Notes: generated by a model not told the origin, from the sequence alone. DNA of 64,000 bases from Sphingobacteriales bacterium (GCA_016235125.1 JACRLZ010000002.1:1016977-1080976); one strand, 5' to 3'; shown: positions 1-9,388, counted from the stretch's first letter. Translations and numbers: made by a program.

Positions 1-286
1 TATTCACCGTATCGAGTAATGTTTCTCCCTTTGCAGCGGAAGAAGTGGAAGCGGCAAAATTGATGGTGTCGGCGCTTAATCTTTTTTCAGCAAGTTCAAA
101 AGAGAATCTTGTTCGGGTGGAGTTTTCATAAAAGAGATTTACAATAGTTACATCCCTTAGCGAGGGAACTTTCTTGACCGGCCTTTGTAAAACTTCTTTG
201 AATTGCTCTGCGGTGGAAAGAATAAGGGATATATCTTCTTTGCTGAGGTTTTTAATGCCGAGCAGGTGTCGTGTGGATAGTTGCAT
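1..286 (-). CDS. pyrB: Aspartate carbamoyltransferase, N-terminal part (cut by window edge)
   Basis: Reading leftward from an ATG at 284-286 gives about 95 residues starting [15 protein letters not shown] and containing [13 protein letters not shown], the carbamoyl-phosphate-binding STRTR motif of aspartate/ornithine carbamoyltransferases, followed by the usual [12 protein letters not shown] segment. The enzyme joins carbamoyl phosphate and aspartate in cytosolic pyrimidine synthesis. The rest of the gene is outside the window. It lies 58 nt downstream of pyrR on the same strand, the common pyrR-pyrB order, which separates it from ornithine carbamoyltransferase. Confidence 0.93.
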   Translation of the reverse strand, partial: MQLSTRHLLGIKNLSKEDISLILSTAEQFKEVLQRPVKKVPSLRDVTIVNLFYENSTRTRFSFELAEKRLSADTINFAASTSSAAKGETLLDTVN

Positions 287-344
287 TAAAAGGCGAAGTT
301 ATAGTTTTAGCCACAGATTAACACGGATGAACACAGATTATTTT

Positions 345-848
345 CTATATTAAAACAACCTCTCCATTTACCAGTTTTACCTTGTCTGTTTTATCAGTTA
401 CAATAGTTTTTCCTATATAATCTGCCTGTATGGGAAACTGGCGGTGTTCTTTGCGGTCAATCAGCACACAGAGCTCCACTTTGGCAGGGCGGCCATAATC
501 CAGTAGTGTATCGAGAGCTGCTTTAATGGTCCTTCCTGTAAACAACACATCATCTATCAGCACCACGGTTTTTCCTTCAATATTGAAGGGCATGTTCATG
601 GTATCAGGAGCCAGTATTTCTTTCCGGATATCATCTCTGTAAAAAGTTATGTCCAGTTGGCCGTACTGCACTTTTTGAGAAGGGTTGAGTTTCTGCAATT
701 CAGCAACAATATTTGCTCCCAGCACAGCGCCTCCCTGTTGGATGCCTGCAAAAACTACATCACTTAAATTTTTATGTCTTGCATGTAACGCATTTGCGAG
801 TTGGTTGGTCGATTCAGCCAGTTGTTGTGATGTAAGTAGAACCTGCAT
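345..848 (-). CDS. pyrR: Bifunctional pyr regulator / uracil phosphoribosyltransferase PyrR
   Basis: The 167-aa protein has the type I phosphoribosyltransferase PRPP loop VVLIDDVLFTGRTI at residues 95-108 and the GIQQGG segment near residue 35; length and motif spacing match the PyrR family. PyrR enzymes convert uracil and PRPP to UMP, and in many Gram-positives also control the pyr operon through RNA binding. Position directly before pyrB supports a pyrimidine role. No attenuator hairpin is obvious in the 58-nt gap to pyrB, so RNA-binding regulation is not shown here. Confidence 0.93.
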   Translation of the reverse strand: MQVLLTSQQLAESTNQLANALHARHKNLSDVVFAGIQQGGAVLGANIVAELQKLNPSQKVQYGQLDITFYRDDIRKEILAPDTMNMPFNIEGKTVVLIDDVLFTGRTIKAALDTLLDYGRPAKVELCVLIDRKEHRQFPIQADYIGKTIVTDKTDKVKLVNGEVVLI

Positions 849-956
849 GCTGGTTTTTGATGTGAAGATACTGACTGAAAGGGAGTTGGTGCATATGAGT
901 TTTTATCCGTATAATTTGGTATTGTTTCAAGACCGGGCATTAAGTAACTTTAGTTT

Positions 957-3086
957 ATGAAAAATGTCCGCTTAACCTGTTTATGGATAAGCCTGACAGC
1001 GGTATCAATGTTTTTTTACAGTCCGCCGGTTCTGTCGCAAGAGCCTGTTAAAGGTGATGTTACCAGTAATGAGCAATCATCGCCCGGCGGCATAACAAGG
1101 GCATTGATCATTGGTATCTCCCGGTACCAGTTTATCCCCAAGCTTGATTATGCAGATAAGGATGCAGAATATTTTGCAGATTATCTTGTCCATAATCACC
1201 TCTGGAGTATCAATAAAAGCAATATTGTACTTCTTACCAACGAAAACGCAAAACGGGGAAACGTTATTTCTGAATTACAACGTTTATTTCTTTTATCCCA
1301 ACCCGGAGACAGGTTGATTTTTTATTTCTCGGGGCATGGTGATAACGAAAACATGACCTTGTTCAATAAATGTTACCTGCTTACACAGGATACTTACACT
1401 AACAATTATATGGCCGGGGCATTGCCTGTGAACGATCTTAAAGATCTGTTCGTAACACTGACAAACAGGAATGTTCAGGTAGTTGTAATAACGGATGCAT
1501 GCCGGTCAGGCAATTTATCCGGAGGTGTGAAAGGGATGGAATACACCGGTGTTGCCCTCACCACTATGTGGCATAATGAGATAAAAATTCTGAGTTCGCA
1601 GCCAAAACAGAAATCACTGGAAGGACCACAATGGGGAAATGGCAGAGGGGTATTTTCTTACTACCTCGTTGAAGGTCTCAGCGGCGCAGCTGATGCCGAC
1701 AGGGATTCGCTGATAACACTTGCTGAACTCCGTCAATATTTTGGACAAACAGTTGTAAAAGAAACAGGAAAAAAGCAACAACCATTTATACAGGGACCGG
1801 ATGAATATTCTACTGTAATCGCCAGCATCAAATCAATTCCGGAAAAAAATAACACCAAACCTGCTGGCAACAGTTTTATATCACCCCGCAGGTTTCAGCT
1901 TCCCAAAGACAGTTGTTCCTTGTATTACCAGCAAATGGCAACGGCTATCCGGGAAAAAAAATTTGACAGAAATGAATCGGGCTCTGCCGCTGATAATTAT
2001 AAAAGGCTTCGATCCTGCACCAATGACAAGGATATGCTGCTTTCCGCTAATTCACAATTACTATCTGCCCTAATGAATACTGCGCAGGAAATTGTCAACA
2101 ATTCATTTATCGGTAAAAATTTTGTAAAGGAAAAAGATTATCCCTATGCCATTGACCTGTATAACCAGGTGTTGGATATGAATGATCTGAAACTTCCGTA
2201 TGAAGAACAACTGACCAATCTCAAGCGATACTTAACAGTAATGGGCGCCACACTCTGGAACTGGAAGTCTGACGTAAATGAATTGTCTTTGATACTTGAT
2301 TCTGCATTAAAACAAGAGCCGGAGGCTGCTTATCTGCTCAGTGCAAAGGGTGCACTCGAATTAAGAAAGATGAATTATACCAATGCCATTCAGATTTTGG
2401 AAAAAGCAACACAAATGGGCCCGGGCTGGCTGATACCGAAATACTACCTGGGTATTGCGTATGGATACAAAAAGGATTACAGAAAGGCGCTTAGCTATTA
2501 TCAGGAGGTAATGCAGAAGGACAGCTTGTACCGCACTTTTGACTGTGCCCGCTGTATCATGGAGAAAATGAGTGAATATGAAAAAAGGCTGAATCAAATA
2601 AGATATGATAAATATAAGGATGATGTGGAAGGAAGAGCTGCGCTTGATTCAGCAAGGAATTATCTTAACGACAATATAGATTCAGCCCATTTTTATTTTA
2701 CACTTGCTCAACGGTTCGATAAAAAAAACCACCCGTACCAGGATTCGGTCTACTTTTTCTATACACAGGCCGTTTTACTCGATCCATCTGAGGCTGAATA
2801 CATGTATGGCCTGATCCGTTACCTTAGAAAAAAATCTTATGGCGAGTCAGAAATCCGGGAATGGCTCAGGAAAACAGATGAGTATGCAGACGATGATAAA
2901 CTTTGGTTCCGGGAAGACCTGATCTACTCCTATCTCTATGCAAAAGAAACTGAAAATGCTTTTAAGGAAGCAGCAAAGATGTTTGAAGAAGGTCTGTATG
3001 GCTGTACTAAAATGAAAAAATGGGCCAATAAATTTGGTAAGCTCCCGGCCTACCAGGCATTCATCAAAGAAAATTGTCAGGATTAA
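957..3086 (+). CDS. Secreted caspase-like (peptidase C14) protein with EF-hand-like loop and TPR region
   Basis: The 709-aa protein begins with a signal peptide ending near SPPVLSQ. The caspase fold follows: RALIIGISRY (about 49-58), a catalytic histidine at H127 in YFSGHGD and a catalytic cysteine at C182 in TDACRSGN, the metacaspase/C14 arrangement. At about 246-257, DADRDSLITLAE matches a calcium-binding EF-hand loop. From about residue 380 on, the protein is helical with TPR-like repeats (for example YPYAIDLYNQVLDM and YRKALSYYQEVMQ). It is probably an extracytoplasmic cysteine peptidase with a protein-binding C-terminus. Its substrate is unknown. It stands alone, convergent with pruA, with only 6 nt between the stops. 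Confidence 0.85.
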   Translation: MKNVRLTCLWISLTAVSMFFYSPPVLSQEPVKGDVTSNEQSSPGGITRALIIGISRYQFIPKLDYADKDAEYFADYLVHNHLWSINKSNIVLLTNENAKRGNVISELQRLFLLSQPGDRLIFYFSGHGDNENMTLFNKCYLLTQDTYTNNYMAGALPVNDLKDLFVTLTNRNVQVVVITDACRSGNLSGGVKGMEYTGVALTTMWHNEIKILSSQPKQKSLEGPQWGNGRGVFSYYLVEGLSGAADADRDSLITLAELRQYFGQTVVKETGKKQQPFIQGPDEYSTVIASIKSIPEKNNTKPAGNSFISPRRFQLPKDSCSLYYQQMATAIREKKFDRNESGSAADNYKRLRSCTNDKDMLLSANSQLLSALMNTAQEIVNNSFIGKNFVKEKDYPYAIDLYNQVLDMNDLKLPYEEQLTNLKRYLTVMGATLWNWKSDVNELSLILDSALKQEPEAAYLLSAKGALELRKMNYTNAIQILEKATQMGPGWLIPKYYLGIAYGYKKDYRKALSYYQEVMQKDSLYRTFDCARCIMEKMSEYEKRLNQIRYDKYKDDVEGRAALDSARNYLNDNIDSAHFYFTLAQRFDKKNHPYQDSVYFFYTQAVLLDPSEAEYMYGLIRYLRKKSYGESEIREWLRKTDEYADDDKLWFREDLIYSYLYAKETENAFKEAAKMFEEGLYGCTKMKKWANKFGKLPAYQAFIKENCQD

Positions 3087-3092
3087 GATTCT

Positions 3093-4724
3093 TTATTTCT
3101 CCTGCATAAATGGATAACGGTAATCCACCGGCGGATTAAATGTTTCCTTAATTGTTCTTGCACTCAACCAGCGATAGAGATTCAGTATAGAACCAGCCTT
3201 ATCATTCGTTCCGCTTCCCCTTGCTCCGCCAAATGGCTGTTGGCCTACCACCGCCCCAGTTGGTTTATCGTTGATATAAAAATTACCAGCAGCATTTCTG
3301 AGTTTGTTTGTTGCTAACTCAACAGCAGCCCTGTCTTTTGCAATCACTGCGCCTGTTAATGCATAAGGAGAAGTTGAATCAACCAATTCCAATGTTCTTT
3401 CAAAACTGTTTGCAGGATAAATATAAACGGTCAATACGGGTCCGAATATCTCTTCACACATAGTTACATATTTCGGGCTCTTTGCTTCGATGACAGTGGG
3501 CTGGATAAAATATCCTTCTTTCTTATCACATTTCCCTCCCACCCAGATATCTGCCTTCTCATCTTTTTTTGCATTATCAATATAGCGTTTGATATTATCA
3601 AAACTCTTTTCATCTATCACTGCATTGACAAAGTTTGTAAAATCTTCCGGGCTTCCCATTTTAAAACTCTTTACACCCGCAATCAATTTCTTCTTTACTT
3701 CTTCAGCAATATTCGAAGGAATATAAGCCCTTGATGCTGCAGAACATTTCTGTCCCTGGAATTCAAAAGCACCTCGCAACAATGCAGTAGCCACCACATC
3801 AGGGTCAGCACTTTTATGTGCAATAACAAAATCTTTTCCACCCGTCTCTCCCACTATTCTTGGATAAGATTTATAATTCGACATATTCTTACCGATCGTT
3901 TCCCACATATTATTGAACACTCCCGTTGAACCGGTAAAATGAACACCGGCAAAATCACGGTGATTAAAACAAACTCTTCCAATCGTAGGGCCATCCACAT
4001 AGATCAGATTGATAACTCCGTCAGGCAATCCGGATTCTTTCAATACCCGCATGATCATTTGTGCCGAATAAACCTGTGTGTTGGCGCATTTCCAAACAAC
4101 AACATTTCCACACATGGCTGCAGATGTCGGCAGGTTGCCGCCAATTGAAGTAAAGTTGAATGGTGTAACAGCCAGCACAAAACCTTCCAGCGGACGATAC
4201 TCCATCCTGTTGTGCATTCCCGGGCCGCTGATGGGTTGTTGCTTATATATTTCTGAAAGAAAATGCACATTGAAACGCAGAAAATCAATGAACTCACAAG
4301 CTGCATCTATCTCCGCCTGGAAAACATTTTTACTTTGTCCCAGCATAGAAGTTCCGTTGATATAGGGACGATACTTTGTTGCCAGCAGATCAGCCGCTTT
4401 TAAAAAAATATTCGCCCTGTTTTCCCAACTGGTATTTGCCCAGCTTTCTTTTGCTGCTAATGCTGCTTCGATGGCCTGCACAACATGCTTCTCTTCTCCT
4501 GCATGAAAATATCCGAGTGTATGTTTTATTTCATGCGGCGGATGCATAGCTCTTTTTTTACCCGTTCTCACTTCTTTACTGCCGATATACATGGGCACAT
4601 CTATCTCACTGCTTTTTAATTCAGCCAATACTTCTTTTAATCTTTTCTTTTCGGGACTGTTGGGTGCATAAGAAAGAACCGGTTCATTGACCGGCATTGG
4701 ATAAGAAAAAGTTCCTATACTCAT
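3093..4724 (-). CDS. pruA: L-glutamate gamma-semialdehyde (P5C) dehydrogenase
   Basis: This 543-aa aldehyde dehydrogenase oxidises glutamate semialdehyde, the hydrolysis product of pyrroline-5-carboxylate, to glutamate with NAD+ as the last step of proline degradation. Seen in the sequence: FTGSTGVF (cofactor loop), general base E293 in VGETGGKDF, catalytic C327 in GQKCSAASRAYI, and the C-terminal signature GQQPFGGARGSGTNDK. Length and these motifs fit the stand-alone P5C dehydrogenases of Bacteroidota rather than the bifunctional PutA, as no proline dehydrogenase domain is fused. No prodh gene lies beside it in this window. Confidence 0.95.
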   Translation of the reverse strand: MSIGTFSYPMPVNEPVLSYAPNSPEKKRLKEVLAELKSSEIDVPMYIGSKEVRTGKKRAMHPPHEIKHTLGYFHAGEEKHVVQAIEAALAAKESWANTSWENRANIFLKAADLLATKYRPYINGTSMLGQSKNVFQAEIDAACEFIDFLRFNVHFLSEIYKQQPISGPGMHNRMEYRPLEGFVLAVTPFNFTSIGGNLPTSAAMCGNVVVWKCANTQVYSAQMIMRVLKESGLPDGVINLIYVDGPTIGRVCFNHRDFAGVHFTGSTGVFNNMWETIGKNMSNYKSYPRIVGETGGKDFVIAHKSADPDVVATALLRGAFEFQGQKCSAASRAYIPSNIAEEVKKKLIAGVKSFKMGSPEDFTNFVNAVIDEKSFDNIKRYIDNAKKDEKADIWVGGKCDKKEGYFIQPTVIEAKSPKYVTMCEEIFGPVLTVYIYPANSFERTLELVDSTSPYALTGAVIAKDRAAVELATNKLRNAAGNFYINDKPTGAVVGQQPFGGARGSGTNDKAGSILNLYRWLSARTIKETFNPPVDYRYPFMQEK

Positions 4725-4824
4725 TATTCTGATTTTAACTTGATAAGCAAAGGTAAACTAATCAAAGTATTTTTTGGATTATGTAAAATAGACAGCCGGG
4801 GCATCATCCTTTGAAACAACAATT

Positions 4825-5472
4825 ATGAGAAAGCTTATTCTATCCCTCCTGCTTATTTGTTCATGCTCTCTTCTGTTCTCACAAAAGCCAGAAGAATTGT
4901 TTGAAAAAGCCAGTGATTATTACCATGATGAAGAATATGATTCGGCTTTACTCATATATCAAAAAATCTATAAAAAAGGCAAAGGGGATCTGTCGTTAAT
5001 TGCCAAGTCATACTATAACATGGGACATATATTCTATGTGAAGGAGGATTACAAAAAAGCAAAAGAAATTTTCCTGGCGATCATGGATGCTGATTATGAT
5101 GAAATGGATAAAGGTGGTCGTGGTGAAGGTATTATGGGTGAGCCTTATGCTTTATACAAGAATAACAGTTGTAAAATTCTTGCAGAAATGTCCCTGAAAG
5201 AAAAGGAATATTCAAAGGCTTTGGAATATACAGAACTCTTTGACAAGGTTTATCCTTACAAACATTTTTGTGGAAATGAATATGCTGCTAATGATATTTA
5301 TGTTGCATATACCTATGCCCGTTGTTATGAAGGTCTGGGAAGAAGAGATGAAGCCATTGCTGTATTGTTACCTCTTTCAATGTATAATGGATTGGCCGGT
5401 AACAGCTATTTGGTTGATTTCGCAGACAGCCTTATTAAAATGCAATATTGCAAAGAAGTCATCCAATCATAA
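4825..5472 (+). CDS. Secreted TPR-containing protein
   Basis: The 215-aa protein has a signal peptide (MRKLILSLLLICSCSLLFSQ) followed by tetratricopeptide-type helices: EYDSALLIYQKIYKKG, KSYYNMGHIFYVKEDYKKAKEIF and YSKALEYTELFDKV. TPR modules mediate protein-protein contacts, so a periplasmic scaffold role is likely, but no enzymatic motif is seen. The cysteines in the signal peptide (ICSC) are not in a convincing lipobox. It is 27 nt upstream of the small ORF at 5500 and could be co-transcribed with it. Confidence 0.75.
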   Translation: MRKLILSLLLICSCSLLFSQKPEELFEKASDYYHDEEYDSALLIYQKIYKKGKGDLSLIAKSYYNMGHIFYVKEDYKKAKEIFLAIMDADYDEMDKGGRGEGIMGEPYALYKNNSCKILAEMSLKEKEYSKALEYTELFDKVYPYKHFCGNEYAANDIYVAYTYARCYEGLGRRDEAIAVLLPLSMYNGLAGNSYLVDFADSLIKMQYCKEVIQS

Positions 5473-5499
5473 CTCCAAAAAGCAGTAGCCGGTATCAGC

Positions 5500-5724
5500 A
5501 TGAAGACTAAAAAACAATGGGGAAGAAAATATGAATATCATTGCACCCTTATTTTTGGAGCAGAAATACAGCTATATGGATACACAGAAGATTGGAAAGA
5601 TGATCAAACGGCTTTAAAATTAAAAGAAGACGAATTTTATAAATATACTTTCATGAACAGTCGTCTTTACAAGAATCTGCTAAAACATGTTCAGGTTGAG
5701 GATTCTTTTTCACTCATCAAATAA
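5500..5724 (+). CDS. Small hypothetical protein
   Basis: A 74-aa ORF starting [15 protein letters not shown], rich in charged and aromatic residues, with no signal peptide and no motif I recognise. Its last 34 nt overlap the 3' end of prfB on the opposite strand. In favour of a real gene: it follows the TPR gene closely and has base composition like its neighbours. Against: short length, the antisense overlap and no clear ribosome-binding site. It could be a decayed gene remnant. Confidence 0.4.
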   Translation: MKTKKQWGRKYEYHCTLIFGAEIQLYGYTEDWKDDQTALKLKEDEFYKYTFMNSRLYKNLLKHVQVEDSFSLIK

Positions 5725-6783
5725 GCCTTTATAAACCCATCCAACTCCCCATCCATCACCGGCCCAATATTCCCCACTTCATAATCCGTACGATGATCCT
5801 TTATCATTTTATACGGATGAAAAACATAACTCCGTATCTGGCTGCCCCATTCTATTTTTTTCTTGGTGCTGTTGGTTGCATCTTTTATCGCCTGTCGTTT
5901 GCGAAGCTCTTCTTCATACAAACGGCTTTTCAGCATCTGCATCGCAAGTTCTCTATTGCCAAGCTGGCTCCTGTCCTGCTGACAAACTACCACAATGCCA
6001 GTTGGAATATGCGTCAACTGAACTTTTGTTTCCACTTTGTTTACATTCTGTCCGCCGGCGCCGCCGCTTCTTGATGTTTCCATTTTTACATCAGCAGGGT
6101 TTATTTCAATCTTAATGGTATCATCCACCAATGGATATACAAACACCGATACAAAAGAAGTATGTCTCCTTGCATTACTGTCAAACGGTGAAATGCGAAC
6201 CAACCGGTGCACACCACTCTCCGCTTTCAAAAAACCATAAGCAAATGGGCCGTCAAATTGCAGGCTGCAGGTTTTGATACCTGCACCATCGCCCCATTGC
6301 CAGTCAAGTTCCGTTACTTTCCAGCCTTGCTTCTCGCCATACATGCGATACATGCGGGCCAGCATCTCAGCCCAGTCCTGGCTTTCTGTGCCGCCGGCGC
6401 CACTGTTTATCTGCAGCACAGCAGGCAATTCATCCTCCGGTTCATTCAGTGTGGCTTTAAACTCGGCCTCATCCAGCAAAGCAATGCCTTTATCATAAGC
6501 CGCTTTGGTTTCTTCTTCGGTTGCATCGCCGGCTTTCCAGAAATCAAAGAGCACAGCAAAATCCTCTACAGACGTTTCAGCCGTCTCATAGAGTTTCACC
6601 CAATACTCATTCAGCTTGATGTTCTTGAGAATTCCGGTTGCCCGTTTATTATCATCCCAGAAGCCGGGACTCTGTGAAAGTTGTTTTTCTTCAGCTATCT
6701 TTTGTTGCCGGTTAGCGACGTCAAAGAAACCTCCTTACCCCGGCAATGCGGGACCGCATATCATTCAATTTTTCGATTGTCAT
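5691..6783 (-). CDS. prfB: Peptide chain release factor 2 with programmed +1 frameshift
   Basis: Translation starts at the ATG at 6781-6783 ([15 protein letters not shown]) and meets an in-frame TGA at 6721-6723 after 20 codons. The context AGGAGG-TTT-CTT-TGA-C is the textbook prfB recoding site: a Shine-Dalgarno-like AGGAGG (6730-6735), slippery CTT and a poorly terminating TGAC. Shifting +1 reads [13 protein letters not shown] and continues to the stop at 5691, giving about 363 aa. The second frame contains the RF2 anticodon tripeptide SPF ([12 protein letters not shown]) and the catalytic GGQ ([11 protein letters not shown]). The factor terminates at UGA and UAA, and the frameshift lets RF2 control its own level. 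A single-frame gene call would lose the N-terminus and start near 6599. Confidence 0.96.
6721..6735 (-). promoter_or_regulatory. prfB programmed frameshift site
   Basis: On the minus strand the bases read AGGAGGTTTCTTTGA, followed by C. The AGGAGG lies three bases before CTT, the spacing known to push the ribosome +1 when termination at UGA is slow. Codon 20 is CTT and codon 21 is TGA in the initiating frame. Confidence 0.95.
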
Positions 6784-7029
6784 GGGGCAAAGGTAAAGGA
6801 AATGGGTGAGGATTTGGTTGCCAGCTTCGGTTCCCTGAGCATCGTCTGTTGCGTCGCACTCTTCAGGGTTTTGTTCGCTACTGAGCATTTGCGAAGTCTT
6901 TATATGATATCCGAAACTTTACCATTTAGCAATATTGTTTTATGAACAAATATGGATAAACAGATTGCCTTATAAACTTATTAATCACTATTTTTAAAGT
7001 TCAAAAAAATAATATATTATTAAGAGAAT

Positions 7030-8268
7030 ATGATTATGTCCGAAGTTTTAAAAAATACAGAAAAGAAAATTGCTATTTATAATTCAAATGGTAAGCCGAC
7101 GAGATCGGAAGAAGTAAATCCAGATACACCATTAGAATCACTGAATCTCAATTGGACAGAAAAAGACTTGCCAGAAAAAATAAGAACAAAACATGTTAAC
7201 AGGCTTCATCCATATTTGGGTAAATTTATTCCTCAAATTGTCGAAATTTTTCTGAGAAAGTATTTTAAATCTGGGCAGACTGTATTAGACCCTTTTTGCG
7301 GTTCAGGAACAACATTGGTTCAAGCAAATGAACTTGGCATTAATAGCATTGGATTCGATGTTTCAGAGTTTAATATTTTGCTTGTTAAAGCCAAAACTGG
7401 AAACTATGACCTTAATCTTCTCAAGAATGAAATACATGAGTTAATAAACCGTACGGAAGAAATTGCTCTAAAAAAGCAGAACAAAAGGGATCTGTTTTCT
7501 GAATTGGTTCAAACTTATGAGAGCATTGAAACTGATAATGAATATCTAAATACTTGGTTTGCTCCTAAGGCGTTAAGTGAATTATTAATTTATAAAATTT
7601 TATTGAAAGAGTATAAGAATAAAGAGTTGTTCAAGATTATTCTCTCAAGAGCAGCAAGATCGGCAAGACTCACGACTCATTTTGATTTAGATTTTCCAAA
7701 AAAACCTCAAACCGAACCTTACTATTGCTATAAGCATGATAGAATGTGTCAGCCAACAGATGATGCACTCAAGTTTTTGAAACGTTATTCAATTGACACT
7801 TTCACCAGAATTATTGAATATTCAAAACTTCGTACTGATGCATCAGTTAACATACTTCACGCTGACAGTCGCTTTTCGAAAACAAAAAAAATTGATGGCA
7901 TTATTACATCTCCACCCTATGTCGGTTTAATTGATTATCATGATCAGCACAATTATGCATATAATTTACTGGACTTAAAAGATAATTCCGAAATGGAAAT
8001 TGGTGCCGCAAAGAATGGAAGTAGTAAAAAGGCTAAAGAAGAATATAAAATAGCGATGGCTGAAGTTTTTAAAAACACATCAAAGCATGTTAGAGATGAG
8101 GGAAAGATTATAATCATTGCAGGTGATAAGGATAATTTGTATCCTGAAATTGGTGAAATGGCGAATCTTAATCTTGAGCATGTAGTAGAAAGGCATGTCA
8201 ATCGTCGGACAGGTCGTAGATCAAATGAATTCTTTGAAAGTATTTTCATTTACACTAAGAGAAAGTAA
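7030..8268 (+). CDS. DNA amino-methyltransferase of a type II R-M system (N4-cytosine or N6-adenine)
   Basis: The 412-aa protein has SAM-binding motif I DPFCGSGTT at about 87-95 and catalytic motif IV TSPPY at 293-297, so it methylates an exocyclic amino group; TSPPY is most often seen in N4-cytosine enzymes. The order, motif I before motif IV, is that of alpha/gamma-type enzymes. Its stop overlaps the ATG of the endonuclease gene (TAATG at 8266-8270), so the two are translationally coupled. Base composition is visibly more A+T-rich than in flanking housekeeping genes, consistent with transfer. The start could be either ATG at 7030 or 7036. The target sequence cannot be read from the protein. 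Confidence 0.88.
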   Translation: MIMSEVLKNTEKKIAIYNSNGKPTRSEEVNPDTPLESLNLNWTEKDLPEKIRTKHVNRLHPYLGKFIPQIVEIFLRKYFKSGQTVLDPFCGSGTTLVQANELGINSIGFDVSEFNILLVKAKTGNYDLNLLKNEIHELINRTEEIALKKQNKRDLFSELVQTYESIETDNEYLNTWFAPKALSELLIYKILLKEYKNKELFKIILSRAARSARLTTHFDLDFPKKPQTEPYYCYKHDRMCQPTDDALKFLKRYSIDTFTRIIEYSKLRTDASVNILHADSRFSKTKKIDGIITSPPYVGLIDYHDQHNYAYNLLDLKDNSEMEIGAAKNGSSKKAKEEYKIAMAEVFKNTSKHVRDEGKIIIIAGDKDNLYPEIGEMANLNLEHVVERHVNRRTGRRSNEFFESIFIYTKRK

Positions 8269-9104
8269 TGTCCAGGAAAAGTAATAAAGCAAAAGAAGCT
8301 ATTAAAGAAGTTGTTCAAGTAATGATGGACAGAGTTATGAATAATGTCCTTAAAAATGACCCTTTTTTACCTGACTTTCACAAAGCAACTAAACCCTTAT
8401 ATGCGGCTCTTGTTCCAGATGAAATTTTTAAAGGATCACATTTTGAAAGAAGATTTGTTACACCATTCGGTGGAGTCTGGGAAAAATTAGCAAAGGTCGT
8501 AGGAGAAAAAGTTTTAGGATATTGTGAAGTTTCACATCAAATAAAAGGACAAATTCCAAAAGAACGCCTAAGAAGAATTCAGGAGGTATTAAATAAACTT
8601 GAACACAAACCTCTTAAAGGAGAAAGGCCAAGACCTAACTGGGCTAATGAATTGAAATATATTCTTGCTGGCAAAGGTGCTCTTGTTCCTACGAAAGTGA
8701 TATGTGATGTTTACGCAGAAAATGTTTCTACTAACGAAAAATATGCATTTGAATTGAAGGCGCCTCTCCCAAATAGCGATCAAACAAAAGTTAGTAAAGA
8801 GAAAATATTTAAGTTGTACGCCATGGAACCATCTCCGATTACCGCTGCTTATTACTCTTTACCTTACAATCCGTATGGGAAAAGGAAAGATTATGAATGG
8901 TCTTTTCCAGCAAGGTGGTTCGACATGAAAAGTGATGGAGTTGTTCTTATCGGAGATGAGTTTTGGAATTTAATCGGCGGTAAAGGCACATATCAGTTGT
9001 TCATTTCTGAAATAAATAAATTAGGCAAGAACTATCGGGAAAGAATTTACCGAGAATATCTGGGAATTGAGCCGCCTAAAGGATTTGATAAGAATATTTT
9101 ATAA
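8268..9104 (+). CDS. Type II restriction endonuclease, probably TdeIII/MjaII family
   Basis: A 278-aa protein directly after a methyltransferase gene and overlapping it by 1 nt. The central segment VICDVYAENV...YAFELKAPLPNSDQ gives a D-(x)n-ExK pattern (acid in ICDVY, then ELK), the PD-(D/E)XK nuclease core. The overall look (N-terminal GSHFERRFVTPFGGVWEKLA, later YNPYGKRKDYEW) resembles what I know of the TdeIII/MjaII family, whose members cut GGNCC. That family name and specificity are from memory and unverified; the endonuclease role is well supported by context. Confidence 0.8.
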   Translation: MSRKSNKAKEAIKEVVQVMMDRVMNNVLKNDPFLPDFHKATKPLYAALVPDEIFKGSHFERRFVTPFGGVWEKLAKVVGEKVLGYCEVSHQIKGQIPKERLRRIQEVLNKLEHKPLKGERPRPNWANELKYILAGKGALVPTKVICDVYAENVSTNEKYAFELKAPLPNSDQTKVSKEKIFKLYAMEPSPITAAYYSLPYNPYGKRKDYEWSFPARWFDMKSDGVVLIGDEFWNLIGGKGTYQLFISEINKLGKNYRERIYREYLGIEPPKGFDKNIL

Positions 9105-9137
9105 AAATCAAACACATTATTTCCCAATCGAGTCTCA

Positions 9138-9328
9138 CCCCGTTCTCCTGATTGTTCCCTGCCAGTAATAATTTTAAAACTTTAGGAAAGTTGTCATGAG
9201 TACAGACGATAAATGTCTGTATTTGAAATTTGCAACTCATGGCTGAAAAGCAAATTATAAAACAACCCTGTAACGCAGCGGTCCACCCCTAACACATACC
9301 ATCGCAGTGAGGCCAGCCTATGAACAAA
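9138..9328 (+). repeat. Dispersed repeat copy R1 (conserved flanks, variable hairpin loop)
   Basis: First of three direct copies of a ~200-bp non-coding repeat. Left flank CCCCGTTCTCCTGATTGTTC through GGAAAGTTGTCATGAG; right flank CTCATGGCTGAAAAGCAAAT through CCTATGAACAAA. CATGAG at 9195-9200 and CTCATG at 9236-9241 form an outer stem. In this copy the loop holds its own hairpin, TACAGAC (9201-9207) with GTCTGTA (9215-9221). The loop is unrelated to those of R2 and R3. It separates the R-M pair from toxin-antitoxin module 1. Confidence 0.85.
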
Positions 9329-9357
9329 AACTCTGGCTTTGCCTTTTTATGCAAGAA

Positions 9358-9388
9358 TTTGCCCCACACGATAATTTTTGTAAATTTG
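9358..9388 (+). promoter_or_regulatory. Bacteroidota-type promoter of toxin-antitoxin module 1
   Basis: TTTG at 9358-9361, a 19-bp spacer and TAAATTTG at 9381-9388 match the Bacteroidota -33/-7 consensus exactly. The predicted transcript starts near 9393, after the upstream start at 9320 and just before the ATG at 9407. This is why 9407 was chosen as the antitoxin start. Confidence 0.75.

Noticed and set aside
6207..6677. 156-codon plus-strand ORF and neighbouring plus-strand ORFs
   Set aside because: Antisense to prfB, which has all RF2 motifs.
6599..6783. prfB as a pseudogene with an internal stop
   Set aside because: The stop is the TGAC of the standard programmed frameshift site with SD-like AGGAGG and CTT.
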